DNA from: Nelumbo lutea
Taxonomy: Eukaryota; Streptophyta; Magnoliopsida; Proteales; Nelumbonaceae
Assembly (NCBI GenBank): GCA_022828595.1
Contig: JAKGHH010000005.1
Location: forward strand, 30,206,193 to 30,270,192
Length of the DNA stretch: 64,000 nucleotides
Direction: 5' to 3'
The first letter of the stretch is position 1, and each line of letters opens with the position of its first letter. Shown here piece after piece: positions 1 through 12,249 of the stretch. Made by a program: the position numbers and the translations under genes. A model generated the notes under the pieces. The model had not been told where the DNA came from. It worked only from the letters and a program-made list of their open reading frames with translations, and ran no database searches.

Positions 1-1830
1 TTAGCATCAAATTAGGTTAGGATCATTTGGTGAAAATTTTGGGTCAGGGAAGGTACCTCATCTCGTAAACGCATGAGATAAACCCAAGGAAAACGGGTAT
101 GGTCATCAACAAATAACAAAAAATATTTGTACCCACCCATGGAAGGGATATGATAAGGCCCCCAAACGTCAATATGCACAATATCAAAAGAATTATCACT
201 CTTTTTATTACTCAATAAATAAGGCTTTCTACAATGCTTAGCAAACTCACAACTTTCACATTGTAGCAGAGACAACTCAATAGACTCAAATAAAGTAGGA
301 AACAGACTCTATAAAGATCGAAAAGACAAATGACCTAATCGGTTATGCCAAAGCATAACCAGACTCACACTCTGAGAAACAAAAGACAACTTCTCTACTG
401 ACTTTCCCTGACGGAACCGCTCCCCGAGCAGATAGATCCCATTCGTCTCACGGCCAATCCCAATCACCTTCTGCATCTCCAAGTCCTGAAAAACACATCG
501 GTCAAGGAAGAAGGTTACTGAGCAGTTCATATGCTTGGTAATACTATTGACTGAAAGAAGGTAAGTATCAAGCTTAGGAACATGCAAAACAGATGATAGG
601 GAGATAGTATCTGAAAGCTTGATGTCACCCTTCCCAGAAATAGGAACCAGGGAGCCATCAGTAATAGATACCTTACCCCTACTAGAAGACAAATGGTAAG
701 TAGTAAACAATAAAGGCAAGCTAGTCATATGATCAGATGCACCTGAGTCTATTACCCAACAAGGTTCAGTAGTACCTGGAGCTAAGGCATGATAGGCTGA
801 AGCTCGAGTACCTAAATGGGCAAAGGCAGATGTGACAGGGGCCGATGGAGGCTGCGGTGGCTGCGGTGGCTGAGCTGAATTTTCAACCTCCTTTTCTAGC
901 TGTATTAGGGCAGCCCGAACTACAGCTAAGGTTTCCAAAGATGTTCCTTTTGTGCCGGATGAGGATGCTGAATCAGTGTTCATGGCTACATGAGCAGTGC
1001 CCTTCTTGTTTCTTAACTTCACAGGAACCAAGTGGGGATGCAGTTTCCAACATGTCTCTTTTGTATGTTTGGGTTTCTTACAATGTTCACATACTACATC
1101 CTTCTTGTCTTTCTTCCTCCTGTCCTTCTCTGAATCACCCACTAATTTTGGTGTAGCCGCTACAAAGGCTGATGTGGGTTGCATCATAACCTTCCTTCTG
1201 GTCTCTTTACTGTGTACAAATCAGTAAGCCTGAGAGAGAGTCACACTATCTCTAGTCAAAATTTGTTGCCTCACAATATCATATTCTGAGTTCAGTCCCA
1301 CCAGGAATTCAAACACTATGTTTGTCTCGATGTGCTTTCTATCGGTCTGAGCATCTTTGGGACTCTCCCACTCAAGAGTCTCTAAGTGATCAATCTCGTG
1401 CCACAAGGACTTCAAGGTAGAGAAGTAGACCGACATCAGTTTCTCTCCTTGTTTAAGGGTGTTCACTTCACATTTCAATTCATATGCTTTGGCAACATTA
1501 AGGGGTTGGAAGTAAGTTTCTTTCATAAAATCCCATATCTCCTTAGCTGTCTTTGCCCACAAATAATTCCGGCTAATATGAGGCTGCATAGAATTACACA
1601 ACCATGTCATAACCAAATAGTTTTCTTGCATCCACTTGGTATATGTCAAGTCTCCCTTGCATGGTTCTTTCATATCTCCCAGGAGGTACCCTAATTTACC
1701 TCTTCCACCAATAGCCATCATGGCTGATTGGGCCCATTCCAAATAGTTTGATCCATCAAACTTTACGGTCGTAATCTTGACCACCCATCTCAGAAATACC
1801 ACCATAACTGATGTTCCCAAGACTACCTTC
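1..1830 (-). pseudogene. Ty1/copia gag-protease-integrase, decayed
   Basis: This is the 5' part of a copia polyprotein, reading leftward and running off the window. From the 5' side it shows a UBN2-type gag (1820-1221), a CCHC zinc knuckle (CEHC, four residues, H, four residues, C; near 1090), an aspartic protease motif WVIDSGASDHMT (near 750), the GAG-pre-integrase motif LWHNRLGHLS (near 330) and the integrase start with HIDVWGP and FVDDHTRFPWV (275-12). All three segments share one frame. They are broken only by stops at 1221-1223 (TGA), 309-311 (TAG) and 12-14 (TAA). The last replaces the Gln of a FHQM..TQF motif that is kept in the second copia copy near 35070. The element is therefore non-functional, though still well preserved. 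Confidence 0.9.
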
Positions 1831-2714
1831 TGCCTGAATTTTAGACTCCATTTCTGTCAAGTCTCAAAATAGCACTTGAATCACCAATCACAATCAAAAC
1901 AGTATAGGCCTGATCTGTATTCTCAGTGTATGTGCACAAAACTGAAATAATTCTGATCTGAAACCAACTAGCCAACACAGCAGTAGTTGTCCGTAGATCT
2001 CTAACTCCCTTGGAACTCTGAGAACAACTTTATTGGAACTCTGAGAACAGCTTTAAAAAAAAAACTGATATGCTAGGGAAAGTTAGGGTTTTAATCAGTC
2101 CTGAAAAGAAGAATTCAGTCGCACAATTCAAACTATATAGATGAGCTTACAGTAGGGTTTTAAACAGTCCTGAAAGGAAGCAATTCAGTCGCACAATCCA
2201 AACTGTATAGATGAGCTTGCAGTAGGGTTAATAAGAAACCCTAGAATTTGATCTGACCTACCAATAAACTTAAGAGTAGCTCTAGGTAGATCACAGGGTT
2301 CAATCAAACACTAGGGCTTGCCGCAGATCACTTTCAAACCCTAGAGTAGAGAGAAACACAGTTCGGCCAGGGTTTGCTATAAAACCCTAGTGAATCGAAG
2401 AGAGAAAGAACTAGAATGGTTCGGCCTTCCCCTCCAAATAGGTCCAACCTATCTTCTCTGATAGAACTTCTCTTAAAAGGTAAACAACTTACAAGGAAAA
2501 ATTAGTTCGTTGCCTTCTAGGGTTACCTGAACCCTAGTCTTCTCTGATCCTTCTTGACCACCAACACTCTGCAACCCTATCAAGTTTCCAACAGCTGCTA
2601 GCACCTCTGGCGATCTCCAAGAATCAGTTTGCGAACTCCTCCTTTTCAGCTTTCAGTCCAAGGGAATTCTCATGTGGCCGGCTGGTATTAGACTCACATG
2701 AAAAACCCTAACTT
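1831..2714 (-). mobile_element. Copia 5' untranslated leader with tandem repeats
   Basis: This stretch lies between the primer-binding site and gag of the copia element and has no coding signal. It holds two direct duplications. A 23-bp unit containing GGAACTCTGAGAACA is repeated at about 2009-2053. A unit of about 69 bp, beginning AGGGTTTTAA and containing CAGTCCTGAAA, starts at 2085 and 2154, and the start of a third copy is at 2224. Such leader repeats probably arose by template slippage during reverse transcription. Confidence 0.7.
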
Positions 2715-2727
2715 GGCTCTGATACCA
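2715..2727 (-). other. Copia primer-binding site (initiator tRNA-Met)
   Basis: Read on the minus strand the sequence is TGGTATCAGAGCC, the standard copia primer-binding site complementary to initiator tRNA-Met. It directly abuts the LTR end at 2728. This fixes both the orientation of the element and the LTR boundary. Confidence 0.92.
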
Positions 2728-3094
2728 TGTAGGTTTTCAAGACTGCTATTCAGTCTTGACCACTAAGAGATTTCAGGTTCGATGAGAAGAGAAAGTGAAG
2801 AAGAAGTAGAAGAAAGAGTGGTGAAAGAGCAGTAGAACACATATTTTGAGAAGAACAGAATGTCAATATTCTGCCGCCGCCACTTTAAGTTAATATATAT
2901 AGGTTATGCTAATTACATGAAAGAACATATCTTCCCTTGGTGTTTACATCATAACTGCTAACAAATAACAAACAATATAAAACTGAAACTAGAAATAACA
3001 TAATAGCAGAATAACCACAGCTGTGACTAAATACATTCTACCCTACGGACAGAGTGGGACCACAGTTGTGGGGCCCACATCAATGTTCTCTACA
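2728..3094 (-). mobile_element. Copia 5' LTR
   Basis: This 367-bp LTR begins TGTAGAGAAC and ends AACCTACA on the minus strand, so the termini TGTAG/CTACA are inverted. The inner end touches the primer-binding site. A GGCGGCGGCAGA stretch near 2875 resembles GGGGCGGCAGAA at 37533 in the 3' LTR of the second copia copy, so the two elements belong to related lineages. The outer flank, AACAC at 3095-3099, would be the target duplication, but the other end is outside the window. Confidence 0.75.
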
Positions 3095-3395
3095 AACACC
3101 ATAATCATCAGAGAAAAAATTTAATCATGTCATTGACATAAAGCTACAATAGTTTAGACTTTCAAAGAAAAGGAAAAAGGACAAATTAATGATTCAAAAA
3201 AGAGAGAAAGATAATAGAAGTCAAATCTTCAACCTCAACAACACGAGTGGCATGCCCAAAACCATGACCACTGACGTAATATGCAAAGACGAGATGCTTT
3301 TTTGATGCAGAGATCTGATTACCATCATCAAGAAATCATATATGGAATTGAAACCCTAGTTCTTAATGAAATTCATGTCTACATACATCAAAATT

Positions 3396-3397
<2 letters not shown>

Positions 3398-3433
<36 letters not shown>
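3398..3433. repeat. (GT)18 microsatellite
   Basis: Uninterrupted GT dinucleotide repeat, likely length-variable. It gives rise to a spurious Cys/Val-rich reading frame. Confidence 0.95.
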
Positions 3434-3435
<2 letters not shown>

Positions 3436-3489
3436 TGTTTTGGTATAGTCAAATTAAAAAAAAAAAGGCAGGGTTATCTACAATCAATC

Positions 3490-3560
3490 AGATCATCATC
3501 ATCATCCAAGCCTTATCCAACTATATGGGGTTGGCTTGCATGAATCCTGTTTCGTCATTC
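3490..3560 (-). mobile_element. 3' end of a plant RTE-type LINE (fragment)
   Basis: The minus strand carries the signature GCCAACCCCATATAG..GGATAAGGCTTGGATGATGATGAT, which resembles the conserved 3' terminus of plant RTE retroposons with a GAT/TTG-type tail. No coding domain can be recognised beside it, so this looks like a 5'-truncated insertion. How far it extends to the right is uncertain. Confidence 0.5.
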
Positions 3561-6311
3561 CATTCTTTTTAATGCCATATCCATTGTTATCCACAACAAA
3601 TCAGATGGTCTTAGAAAATGTGTCAAAGCCACCCTTATTTTTGCAAAGTACCCTAATGGAGCCAAATTCTTAATACTTCATATCCTTCAAAATCTTCTAT
3701 TAGCCTTTGTTGATCTAGAAACCCAAAAGGAACATGATGTTCAATCTGGACGCCAAGGACCTCACTGTAAAATATCATAGTCTCTACGGCTCCCTTGAAC
3801 AACTCTATCCCTCATCTATCCTATCACCAATTGAGAATCATAAATTCCTAATTAATATTCATCCTTTAATAGCCCTCCTTTAAAAATAATATCAGTTTGG
3901 CTCTTGCTAAATTCCTTAAAGTGACTGATCTGGACTCAGGAGTGTGCTAGTTGGGTTGCAAATAAATGATGCTTGTGTCAATTCAAGGTGTTAATGTTAT
4001 ATCTTTAGCTGGGTTATGCACTTCTGTTTTCTTAGATTTGATCTTTAGTTAGTTACAACTGACAGATTACTGTATGTTCTATTTTTTGGCATAGTGAAAT
4101 GGTGATGCTATCTGCATCAATGTACCCTTGTATTAATAATATTAAATCCATTCTCTTCTTTTTCTTGTGATCTGTAGTCTCTTCTTCTTCTTTACTTTTC
4201 TAGTTAGTGTATATCATTCTCTTCCTTGCAGGTTAATATGGCATCATATCAGTAAATAAGCAAGATTCAGATGCATTTTTTATTAGGTTCAGACATATTC
4301 AGACTATAACCAATAGAAAAAAAATAATGTTCTATAGAATTATTGTTAACAAAATTGTGTGAAGGAGTTCTTCAATTGGAAAGCTTTCTTGTGAACTATC
4401 TTCCATCGTTCATTGTTTTATATTATGTCAACCAAGTACAGAGCGAGATTCTTTTTTGAGATTTCCTGGCTGTGTTTAGAGCTGTTTCAATTAGTTTCAA
4501 GTTTTTTCGCAATGTGAAATTTGAAGTCAAGATTCATGCAAAATATTGATTTTAACTAAAATATTTTAGATTCAGCAAAAGGGTCTAGATTATTACAATT
4601 TTCTGGGGGCTAAGAAGGAGCCATTTTCTGACCACAGTTTTGATTTAAGATGTCAAGCGCAGTTCTTGACTACTATGTCAGCACCATGTTGATAAATTGT
4701 AGGTTGAGCTTTACAAGTAATTGGACTACTTGACCACTTTTTCCACATGGTTTAGCAAAGGAAACTCAAATCTCACAGTTGAACTATGTCCAATATAGCA
4801 AGACTTGGAAAATAATTTGGAATTTATATCCTTGTGCTTGTGATCTTGTCCCCTAACCAATTGTGGGAAAATATAACTGTAGACTGTAGAGTGTATATGC
4901 TGAAAGCTTTGAAAATCTGTGTCATATTAAAGGCAGATCTATACAGCAGCCTTGATTTGAGGTTTGTATAAGGAGCCAAAAATAGAAGATACCATAATTT
5001 CCCACCTAAACCATAATTCACCTGTCGGAATATAAGAGGTCTGTCATTCTGCTGGATTTATGTGCATTTTCTTTAGGCTTTAGAGTGTTTAGATCTTCAA
5101 GGTATCATTCTAATTTAAAAGAAAAGGTGATTGTTTTACTAGCAGTAGCTACAACCCCAAAGCACAAAAGAATCTGTGCAACACCTAAAGGCCTCCACAA
5201 TGAAGTAAAAAAACCGGTATTAAGCATTCTATTTAACTTAAGCATAAGCAGATCATACAAGATTTCTTGCAATCTTCCTGAAGTAACATATAAATATCCA
5301 ATCTTCTCCCTTTCCATTACAAGAACTAGATCCACTCATTGTTCATTCAACAATGAACAATACATCAGAGAGAATGAACAATAAACCATTCTCAAATTAG
5401 ATCAAACCATGGCCCATTCAACAAATGACAGCATTTTTAGTCAATGTTAAGCCCAGCTTGATCATCTTCTAGTACCAGGCAAAAATTTCCGAAAGACGGA
5501 CTACTTGACCATCAAATTAGAAATTAGAGCATCTCAAATACCTTCCTACTACCATGTGAAAAACACAATGGCCACCTTCTTACAGAAATAAAAATAAAAA
5601 TTGAAAGCGTTTAATGTCAACTGAAAAGAAATAACAAAGTTCTTATTAATCAAAATCAAAGAGAGAGAAAAAAAAAAAGGAAAAGAAACTTTTTACTTTT
5701 TCTTGAGGTGGGGGTGGGGGTAACTCACCTTACTGGTTGGGATCAGCACACGAATTGGGTTTGGATGGTTCTTACCAGTCTTCTTCAGTATGGGGAAAAT
5801 GAGTCAGAGTTGGAACTTGGAACAGTGTCAAACTAGAGCCTAGAAATCAGCAAAACACGCAAGAGTTGCAAACTTCAGGTAGAAAACAAGAAGTTGGGTT
5901 GAAACCGCTAATTCAAGAATTCCAAAATGACATGGGACTGGGACAGGCCTTGTTTTAGAATCGCCAGCAGCTTTAGAACTATAAATAACTGATTTCTTTC
6001 TCGTTTTAACTAGTTGATCAGATCTCAGCCATTATACGAAGTTCGATGATGACCAAAACTTAAAAAACAAAAACCCTTGTCTCATTATTAGAGATCGACG
6101 ATGAAGAGGCAGTTAATGTGATCTCTACGTATCAGAGTTTCAGGAGATGACATTAACTCAATATACGTTTTTACTTTTTATCGTTACAGGTGATAAATTT
6201 TAGAATTATTATATTTAAAGATAAAATTTGAAAATTAATAAAAATAATAATGACTAAAAATAAATTTAAGGGAGAGGTTCAGCCGAATTTTTAGTTATCA
6301 GCCACTCACAA
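3561..6311. other. Intergenic, nothing recognised
   Basis: AT-rich DNA with only short open frames and no recognisable domain, RNA gene or terminal repeat. One 24-nt block at 4434-4457 (AAGTACAGAGCGAGATTC plus six T) recurs exactly at 6932-6955. Confidence 0.6.
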
Positions 6312-6314
6312 AAT

Positions 6315-6421
6315 TGCCCCCCACAATGTCCCATAACGATGATATCATCATTCTCGATACTATCATTGGGAGATGTTCCCAATGCATGGCGGAAATGTAT
6401 TGTGGGACATTGTGAGGGGCA
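6315..6421. repeat. Foldback, 19-bp arms
   Basis: The arms 6315-6333 (TGCCCCCCACAATGTCCCA) and 6403-6421 are inverted repeats that match at 18 of 19 positions, with a loop of about 69 bases. The arms are GC-rich inside AT-rich DNA. The foldback may be a tiny MITE remnant or a transcribed hairpin. No target duplication was found. Confidence 0.6.
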
Positions 6422-6599
6422 GTCTTGTTCGGGGTTGATTTGAACTCAGCCGATGCCATAGAATGGGGGCATTTGACATTTTGAATGTTTATAGCTCTCT
6501 GTAGTGGGACTCAAAAATCTGCAATGGGCCTATTCATACTTCTCCATAAATTTAAATGCTTCTAATGAAAATTTTAAATTACAATTACTATTATTAATT

Positions 6600-6935
6600 G
6601 ACTATAACATTATTTCATTTATTGGTAAATTTTAAATTTGACATTTCATTTTTATCATTGTTAAGAATACATGCTTATTTTTGTTTAGTTTAATAAATAT
6701 ACAATAAAAGAGATATGCCCTATTTTTATTTAATTTACATTATATATTTTAGTTATTTTAATTAGAACACATTTTGACTCCAAATGATTGACTTGCTTAC
6801 CCACCATTGGGTGGGAAGAAAATGGTTTTGATTTCAAATTATTTTTCAAAATATCTATTTTTATGTTATTAAAAGTAATGTTGTGAATTTAATTAGTAAA
6901 ACTTAATGATGAAAAAATATATCTTAAATATAAGT
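6600..6935 (+). repeat. Long direct repeat, copy 1
   Basis: This segment is similar over its whole length to 10010-10365 in the same orientation. Shared blocks include TTTTAAATTTGACATT, GAAAATGGTTTT, TAATGTTGTGAATTTA and AAAAAATATATCTTAAATA. The copies have diverged by substitutions and small indels. They could be old LTRs or a segmental duplication around the DNA between them. Confidence 0.7.
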
Positions 6936-7220
6936 ACAGAGCGAGATTCTTTTTTAATTAGTATTCAAAGCTATTGTTAATGTCTATAGTTTTAATAATT
7001 GTATCTTTCATTTAATGTTGATTTATAGAAAATAATTATTGTTAATTTAATATGTATAAATATTTTTATTAAATTTAGTTTTATTAATAATTTGTAATAA
7101 TTTTAATAATTGTTATTATTTTTATTTATTTTTAAATGAAATTTCAATTAACTTTAAATAAATAAAAATAATTACAAAAGCTAACATTTTTATTAATTTC
7201 ATTAATATTTAACAATTATA

Positions 7221-8278
7221 TAGGAATGACAATGGATTGGGTTCAGGGCAAGGTACTCGATCCCTATCCCTACTCCATAGTCAAGACACTACTCCATTCC
7301 CGCCTTGTTCCCGTATGTCAGGCAGGTTCAAGGGAAGGTAATCACTCCCCAATGTCAAGCAAGTTTAAAGGCAAGGCACCCCACTCCTCATCAAGGATGG
7401 ATAATCCTTGAATTTCCCCGCCCCGTCCCTAGTATTGAGCGAGTTCAAGTAAAGGTGTAAATCGGGTCATGCTGTGCCAACATGGCACAACTTGCATGTG
7501 ACCCACACAAAAGTGTGGGTTGTGTTGTGCTAGCCCATTGGGCGTCTTGGGTCATTCCTCCTCCCCTAGGATAATTTGGGGGTTTAGTTCGGCACGCCCA
7601 ACGGCCTGAGCCCACATGGACCCATGCCATACTGTGGGCTAAGCTGGTCCATGTGCTGAGCCTTGGGCCAAGTCAGGCCATAGATAGGACCAAGCTATGA
7701 GAGGTCCATTTAAAAAAAAATAAAAAAAGATGTTTAAAATTTTATTTCATATGATTTTTTATGTATATAATTTTTTATATATACAATTATACCTATTCAT
7801 GGGCCTGGTAACCCAACAACTCAACTTGACTTAACTTGTTATTTTCCAAGCTTGGACAAGATTTCAAGCTCATGGGCTCAAGCTCGAGCTTTCTCAAATA
7901 AGCCTAGCCTGATATTATTACACATATAAAAAAAAGTACTTATGTTATATATAATAAATATAAATATCTATATATATATATATGCTTCTTAAATTATTAA
8001 TAAATATCAATTTACTATTAGGAAATATAAATTACTTTATTAATTTATTAAATTGTTACTAAATTAATATAGTATTAGCTTATAAAAGTATAATGAAAAT
8101 AAGACATTTTGTGTACAGATTGGGTTTCGGGCTCGGGCTCGAGCTTCATGCTTTATATAAGGGCTGGGCTTGGGCTGGCATATTTTTTGTTGATTAAGAG
8201 GCCCGTGTTAATTATAAAACTATGATTTTTTACAAATTAAAAATTTTATTTAATTCTTGTCTAGTATAAAAAATATAA

Positions 8279-8326
<48 letters not shown>

Positions 8327-8758
8327 TAAACTTTGTTATTTAAATATTATATAATAATATTTACCATATATGCATATAAATTCCAACTTGAGCTTATTAG
8401 GAGTTATTTAACTTGTACCGTATCTACTAAAGCCATCATTGGACTCCAAAAGTTTGATACTCAATTAGACTTCGAATCTAATTATCCCTGATAATGTGTG
8501 GGCATGGTGCATATCTCAGCTAGACCTAACTAAAAAGAAAATAGTTGTTTGAACTTGCAAATTTATAGATCTAATAGTTGCTTAAGTTATAAACAATGGT
8601 GTAATTAATTAATACTGTTAATTATTAAAACTATTGTAATTAAGAAAAATACTATTAATTAAACTAACCCGTACCCGTATGGGTTGTAAAACCTCAAAAC
8701 CCATTCGGGAGGGTAGGGATGGGTACCCACCGAGTATGGTAGAAATTGCCATCCCTAG
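7221..8758. mobile_element. Composite of nested hAT-like non-autonomous elements
   Basis: The outer ends read AGGAATGACAATGG at left and, as reverse complement, AGGGATGGCAATTTC at right. These resemble the short terminal repeats of plant hAT-derived elements and match the better-bounded copy at 11642-12117. Inside, 7453-7700 begins AAAGGTGTAAATCGGGTCATG and resembles the terminus of the 3.3-kb hAT element at 52511-55826. A further GC-rich piece follows at 7790-8200. The interior also holds a (TA)n tract at 8285-8321. No transposase is visible. Confidence 0.5.
8285..8321. repeat. (TA)n microsatellite
   Basis: Pure TA dinucleotide run of about 37 bp. Confidence 0.95.
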
Positions 8759-9560
8759 TTTAAATATTGCATACAACCTGTAATTTTTAATAAGTACTGT
8801 TAATTATAAAAAATAATGTTAATTACAAAAAATAGTTACTGTTAATTTTTTTATTATTACTGTTAATTACAGATTATTTTTGTTACTTTGTTTTTGGCTA
8901 TTTTTTGAAAATACTGTTATTTAATAAATACATTATTTTTATTGAAAATACTGTAAATTTAATTAGATACTGTAATTATTAAAAATTATGACAAATACTA
9001 TAATTTTTAAACATTGTAATTATTAAATTACTGTTAATTACTAAATACATTATTTTTAATAAATACTGTAATTATTAATACTTGAAATTAATAAATACGG
9101 TATTATTAAAATACTGTAATTATTTAAACGTCATTAAATCTATTTTTAAAAAATAATTACTGTTAATTTTCTTGGTTTTTGTAAATACATTGTTTATAAA
9201 AAATAATATAAATACATTGTTTTTAAATAAATACTGTAATTAAAAAAATGTCATTTCATTGAATATTTTGTTAATTTAATTAAATACTGTATTTTTGGTA
9301 ATTATGTAAATTATTAAAAATTATGGAAAATACTTTAATTATGAAAAATATTGTAGTTATTAAATTACTTTTAATTAATAAATACTGTCAATTAGTAAAT
9401 ACTGTAATTATTAATTAGTAAATGCTATATTTATTAAAATACTGTAATTATTTAATTGAAATTTGAAAATAATTACAGTTAACTACAGACCTAACGTTGA
9501 CTCTTGTATTTTTCTGATAATAACGTTTATTAATGACTGTTAATTATATTATTTTTGGTT
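8600..9560. repeat. AT-rich cryptic repeat field
   Basis: Variants of AATACTGTAATTATTAA and TACTGTTAATTA occur dozens of times at irregular spacing. There is no fixed period, no open frame and no terminal repeats. It looks like slippage-grown low-complexity DNA. Confidence 0.65.
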
Positions 9561-9656
9561 AATTGATTACTGTTACTGATTTTATATAACGTATGATTCA
9601 CTGTTGGTGCGAACCGTCCGAAACACAGTTCAGGTTGGATAAACTCAGCATACTAT

Positions 9657-9686
9657 CGAAAACGGGTTGCGCAAAACCCGTTTTCG
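9657..9686. repeat. Perfect 12-bp palindromic hairpin
   Basis: CGAAAACGGGTT (9657-9668) and AACCCGTTTTCG (9675-9686) are perfect inverted repeats around a 6-base loop. A third half-site, AAAAACGGGTTGT, follows near 9708. It lies in a short GC-richer island within AT-rich DNA. Confidence 0.75.
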
Positions 9687-10009
9687 TCGTATTCTTTGCC
9701 CGATCGTAAAAACGGGTTGTATGAGGATTAGATTATTTATTTTCACTTTTTATTACCGAAAGGCATGCTTCCCTTTCAGTAAACCTTGTTTTAGCTCATC
9801 CTCTAATCTATAAAGGGTCGAGTATGAAAGATAAGATATGGACATGAGAACGAATCTGAATCTTAGCATCCAAATTCATATGGGAACAGAGACTCATTAG
9901 GAATGTTTTTTTAATATATATATATATATATATATATTAGATATGTACCCAAAATTTTCTCTAGGAATGTTTTTTTTTTTATTTTTAAAAATTTTATTAT
10001 TTGACAATA

Positions 10010-10365
10010 ACATCATTTCATTTTTAGGTAGATTTTAAATTTGACATTCCACTTTCATCATTAATAAAAATACTTCTTACATTTTATAATTATATATGTT
10101 TAGTATAATGAATATAAAATATTAGAGATATGCTTAATTATTTTTATTTTTGTATTATATATTTTATTAAATTTAAATTTTTTTATTTAATTATGCCATT
10201 ATTTGTTAACCCCAAATGGTTGAATTGTTTACTTGCCACTGGGAGGGAGAAAATGGTTTTATTTTCAAATAACTTTTTAAAATATTTATTTTTATACTAT
10301 TAAAATTAATGTTGTGAATTTACTTAGTAGGCTTTAATGATAAAAAAATATATCTTAAATATACA
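10010..10365 (+). repeat. Long direct repeat, copy 2
   Basis: Partner of 6600-6935 in direct orientation, about 3.4 kb away. Similarity fades at both ends without a visible TG/CA boundary. Confidence 0.7.
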
Positions 10366-10594
10366 ATTTAAATTTTACATTCATTTTCCATCATTAATAA
10401 AAACATTTCATATTTATCATCCTTATTGTTGTTTTATATATATGTAGAATATATGATGTAAAATAATGTTCTCAAGGTACTACATCTTATGAGATCCTCA
10501 AACCAATGAGAAAAACGAGATAATGAATGGGCACTGGTTAAAATTGTACAATGAACGATAGTGATCTTCATATATTTTAGTTTACTATGCAAAT

Positions 10595-10812
10595 TGTATG
10601 AATTTATATGATTAATAAAAAAATTCTTTCTTCAAAATTTGCCTCTTAGTTATAATCACAGATGTATGAATTTATATGATGGATACAAAAATTCTTTCTT
10701 CAAATTCTAACTCCTAAAATCGCACTTATACGAATTTATATGATAAATAAAAATTTCTTTTGTCTCCTATAGATCACACTTGTATGAATTTATATGATGA
10801 ATAACACCTTAT
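10595..10812 (+). repeat. Four degenerate tandem units
   Basis: The block TGTATGAATTTATATGAT, followed in most copies by a run like AAAAATTCTTTCTT, occurs at about 10595, 10673, 10728 and 10791. The units are about 55-78 bp. No coding potential is seen. The flanking DNA from 10366 to 11641 otherwise shows nothing recognisable. Confidence 0.65.
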
Positions 10813-11641
10813 CTTATCTCTCGCAATTTCCTATTCCAAGTAATTGATCACACGGTGTATGCATTTATTACTTCATATTTTGTCCCTTAGCATGATGAAT
10901 CGCACTTGTTTCTTTCCCATTCTCGCATCTATGCAAATCCAGGGTGCATCGCACCAGTTGCGCTAACATCGCAGCAACATATAATATAACCAACTTCAAA
11001 CAACATCGTAAGAAGTCTCCACTATGAAAACATTTTAGCACTATGCCAATTCTCCATTTCTGAACAAGGCACGAAATTTCACCTACAAGTCTGATTCATG
11101 GCATGTACAACTATGAATGATTGTATTCTACACACATAAACGTTCTATCTAGAATACATACAAGTGCACAATACATTGCACCGATCACAAGCACAAAGGC
11201 CACCAGGGACCATGATGCATGCTTTCATGGCTTTAACAATTAAGTAAAACTTGTTGCACAAACACTATCCGTGAGAATTCTTCTATGGGATTAGAATCCA
11301 AGGTATCCATCAGGCTAGCTAGGGAATTCAGTGTCACGCTCATCATATCAGCTGGCAACTTGATTCAAGGAAGGTAGTTGTACTCAATCAATTTAGACAC
11401 ATATAAGCATGGGCACCTCATAATGCTCACACCTCCTCACTCCTGGGATCCTCAATTTTGTCCTTGCTTGACATCTAGCAACAACACTTCATCCATGTCG
11501 CCACCATTATCTACAATGCCCGAGGACACCACCATGACCAGCCTCACAATAACCTTACAAATCCCTTCCACAACATTCAAGGCAACTTCCTCTGACTGAG
11601 TCAGCCCCTTCTTCAACTTGTGCCCCCACAACCTCTACTAT

Positions 11642-12117
11642 TAGGAATGACAACAGGGCAGGTTTGGGGTAAGACACTTTCGCCCAGTCCCCAGTGGCGG
11701 GGAGGGTTTGGGGATGGAAAATCTTTGAATTTTTTCATTTTAAAGCAATTATTTAAAAATTATCTATTTTATGAACAATTTATACATAGGATATAGAAAT
11801 TTAGGGGTATTTGAGGAATTAAATTATAATACTCTAGGGATAATTTAAAAATAAAATTATGGGATCTTAAAATTTTTAAATTTTAAGAAAAATTTAAAAA
11901 TATTTTAAATATCAATATTAAACCTAAAAATATTTTATTAATTTACCTTTGAGTTCGAAGAATTATATAGAAAACCCATCTACACCCCGTCCCTGATTCC
12001 AAGAAAAAATATTTTTCCTATCTTCGCCCATCCCTATTTAGGGGGGTGGGGAAAACCCACCCCGTTCGTGGTGGAGCGGGGCAGGGCCCCGATTTTACGG
12101 GGAAATAGCCATCCCTG
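11642..12117. mobile_element. hAT-type MITE, 476 bp
   Basis: The ends read TAGGAATGAC at left and CAGGGATGGC as reverse complement at right. The flanking 8-mers TCTACTAT (11634-11641) and TCTACTGC (12118-12125) match at 6 of 8 positions, as expected for an aged hAT target duplication. The subterminal regions are rich in GGGG/CCCC and the core is AT-rich with no transposase. Confidence 0.7.
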
Positions 12118-12249
12118 TCTACTGCTTTCCGCGCTTCTTTTTCCCCATGGTAACATTCTACTATTGAAGTCGTGGCTTGATTGAGCCCTTAGCACTGGTG
12201 ACGCCTCAGATTGAAAATTTTGGAGCTCTACCCTCTTAGTTTTGCACAC

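Noticed and set aside
5085..5384. Overlapping frames on both strands (99 and 76 residues)
   Set aside because: No similarity to a known family that I recognise and no splice or start context.
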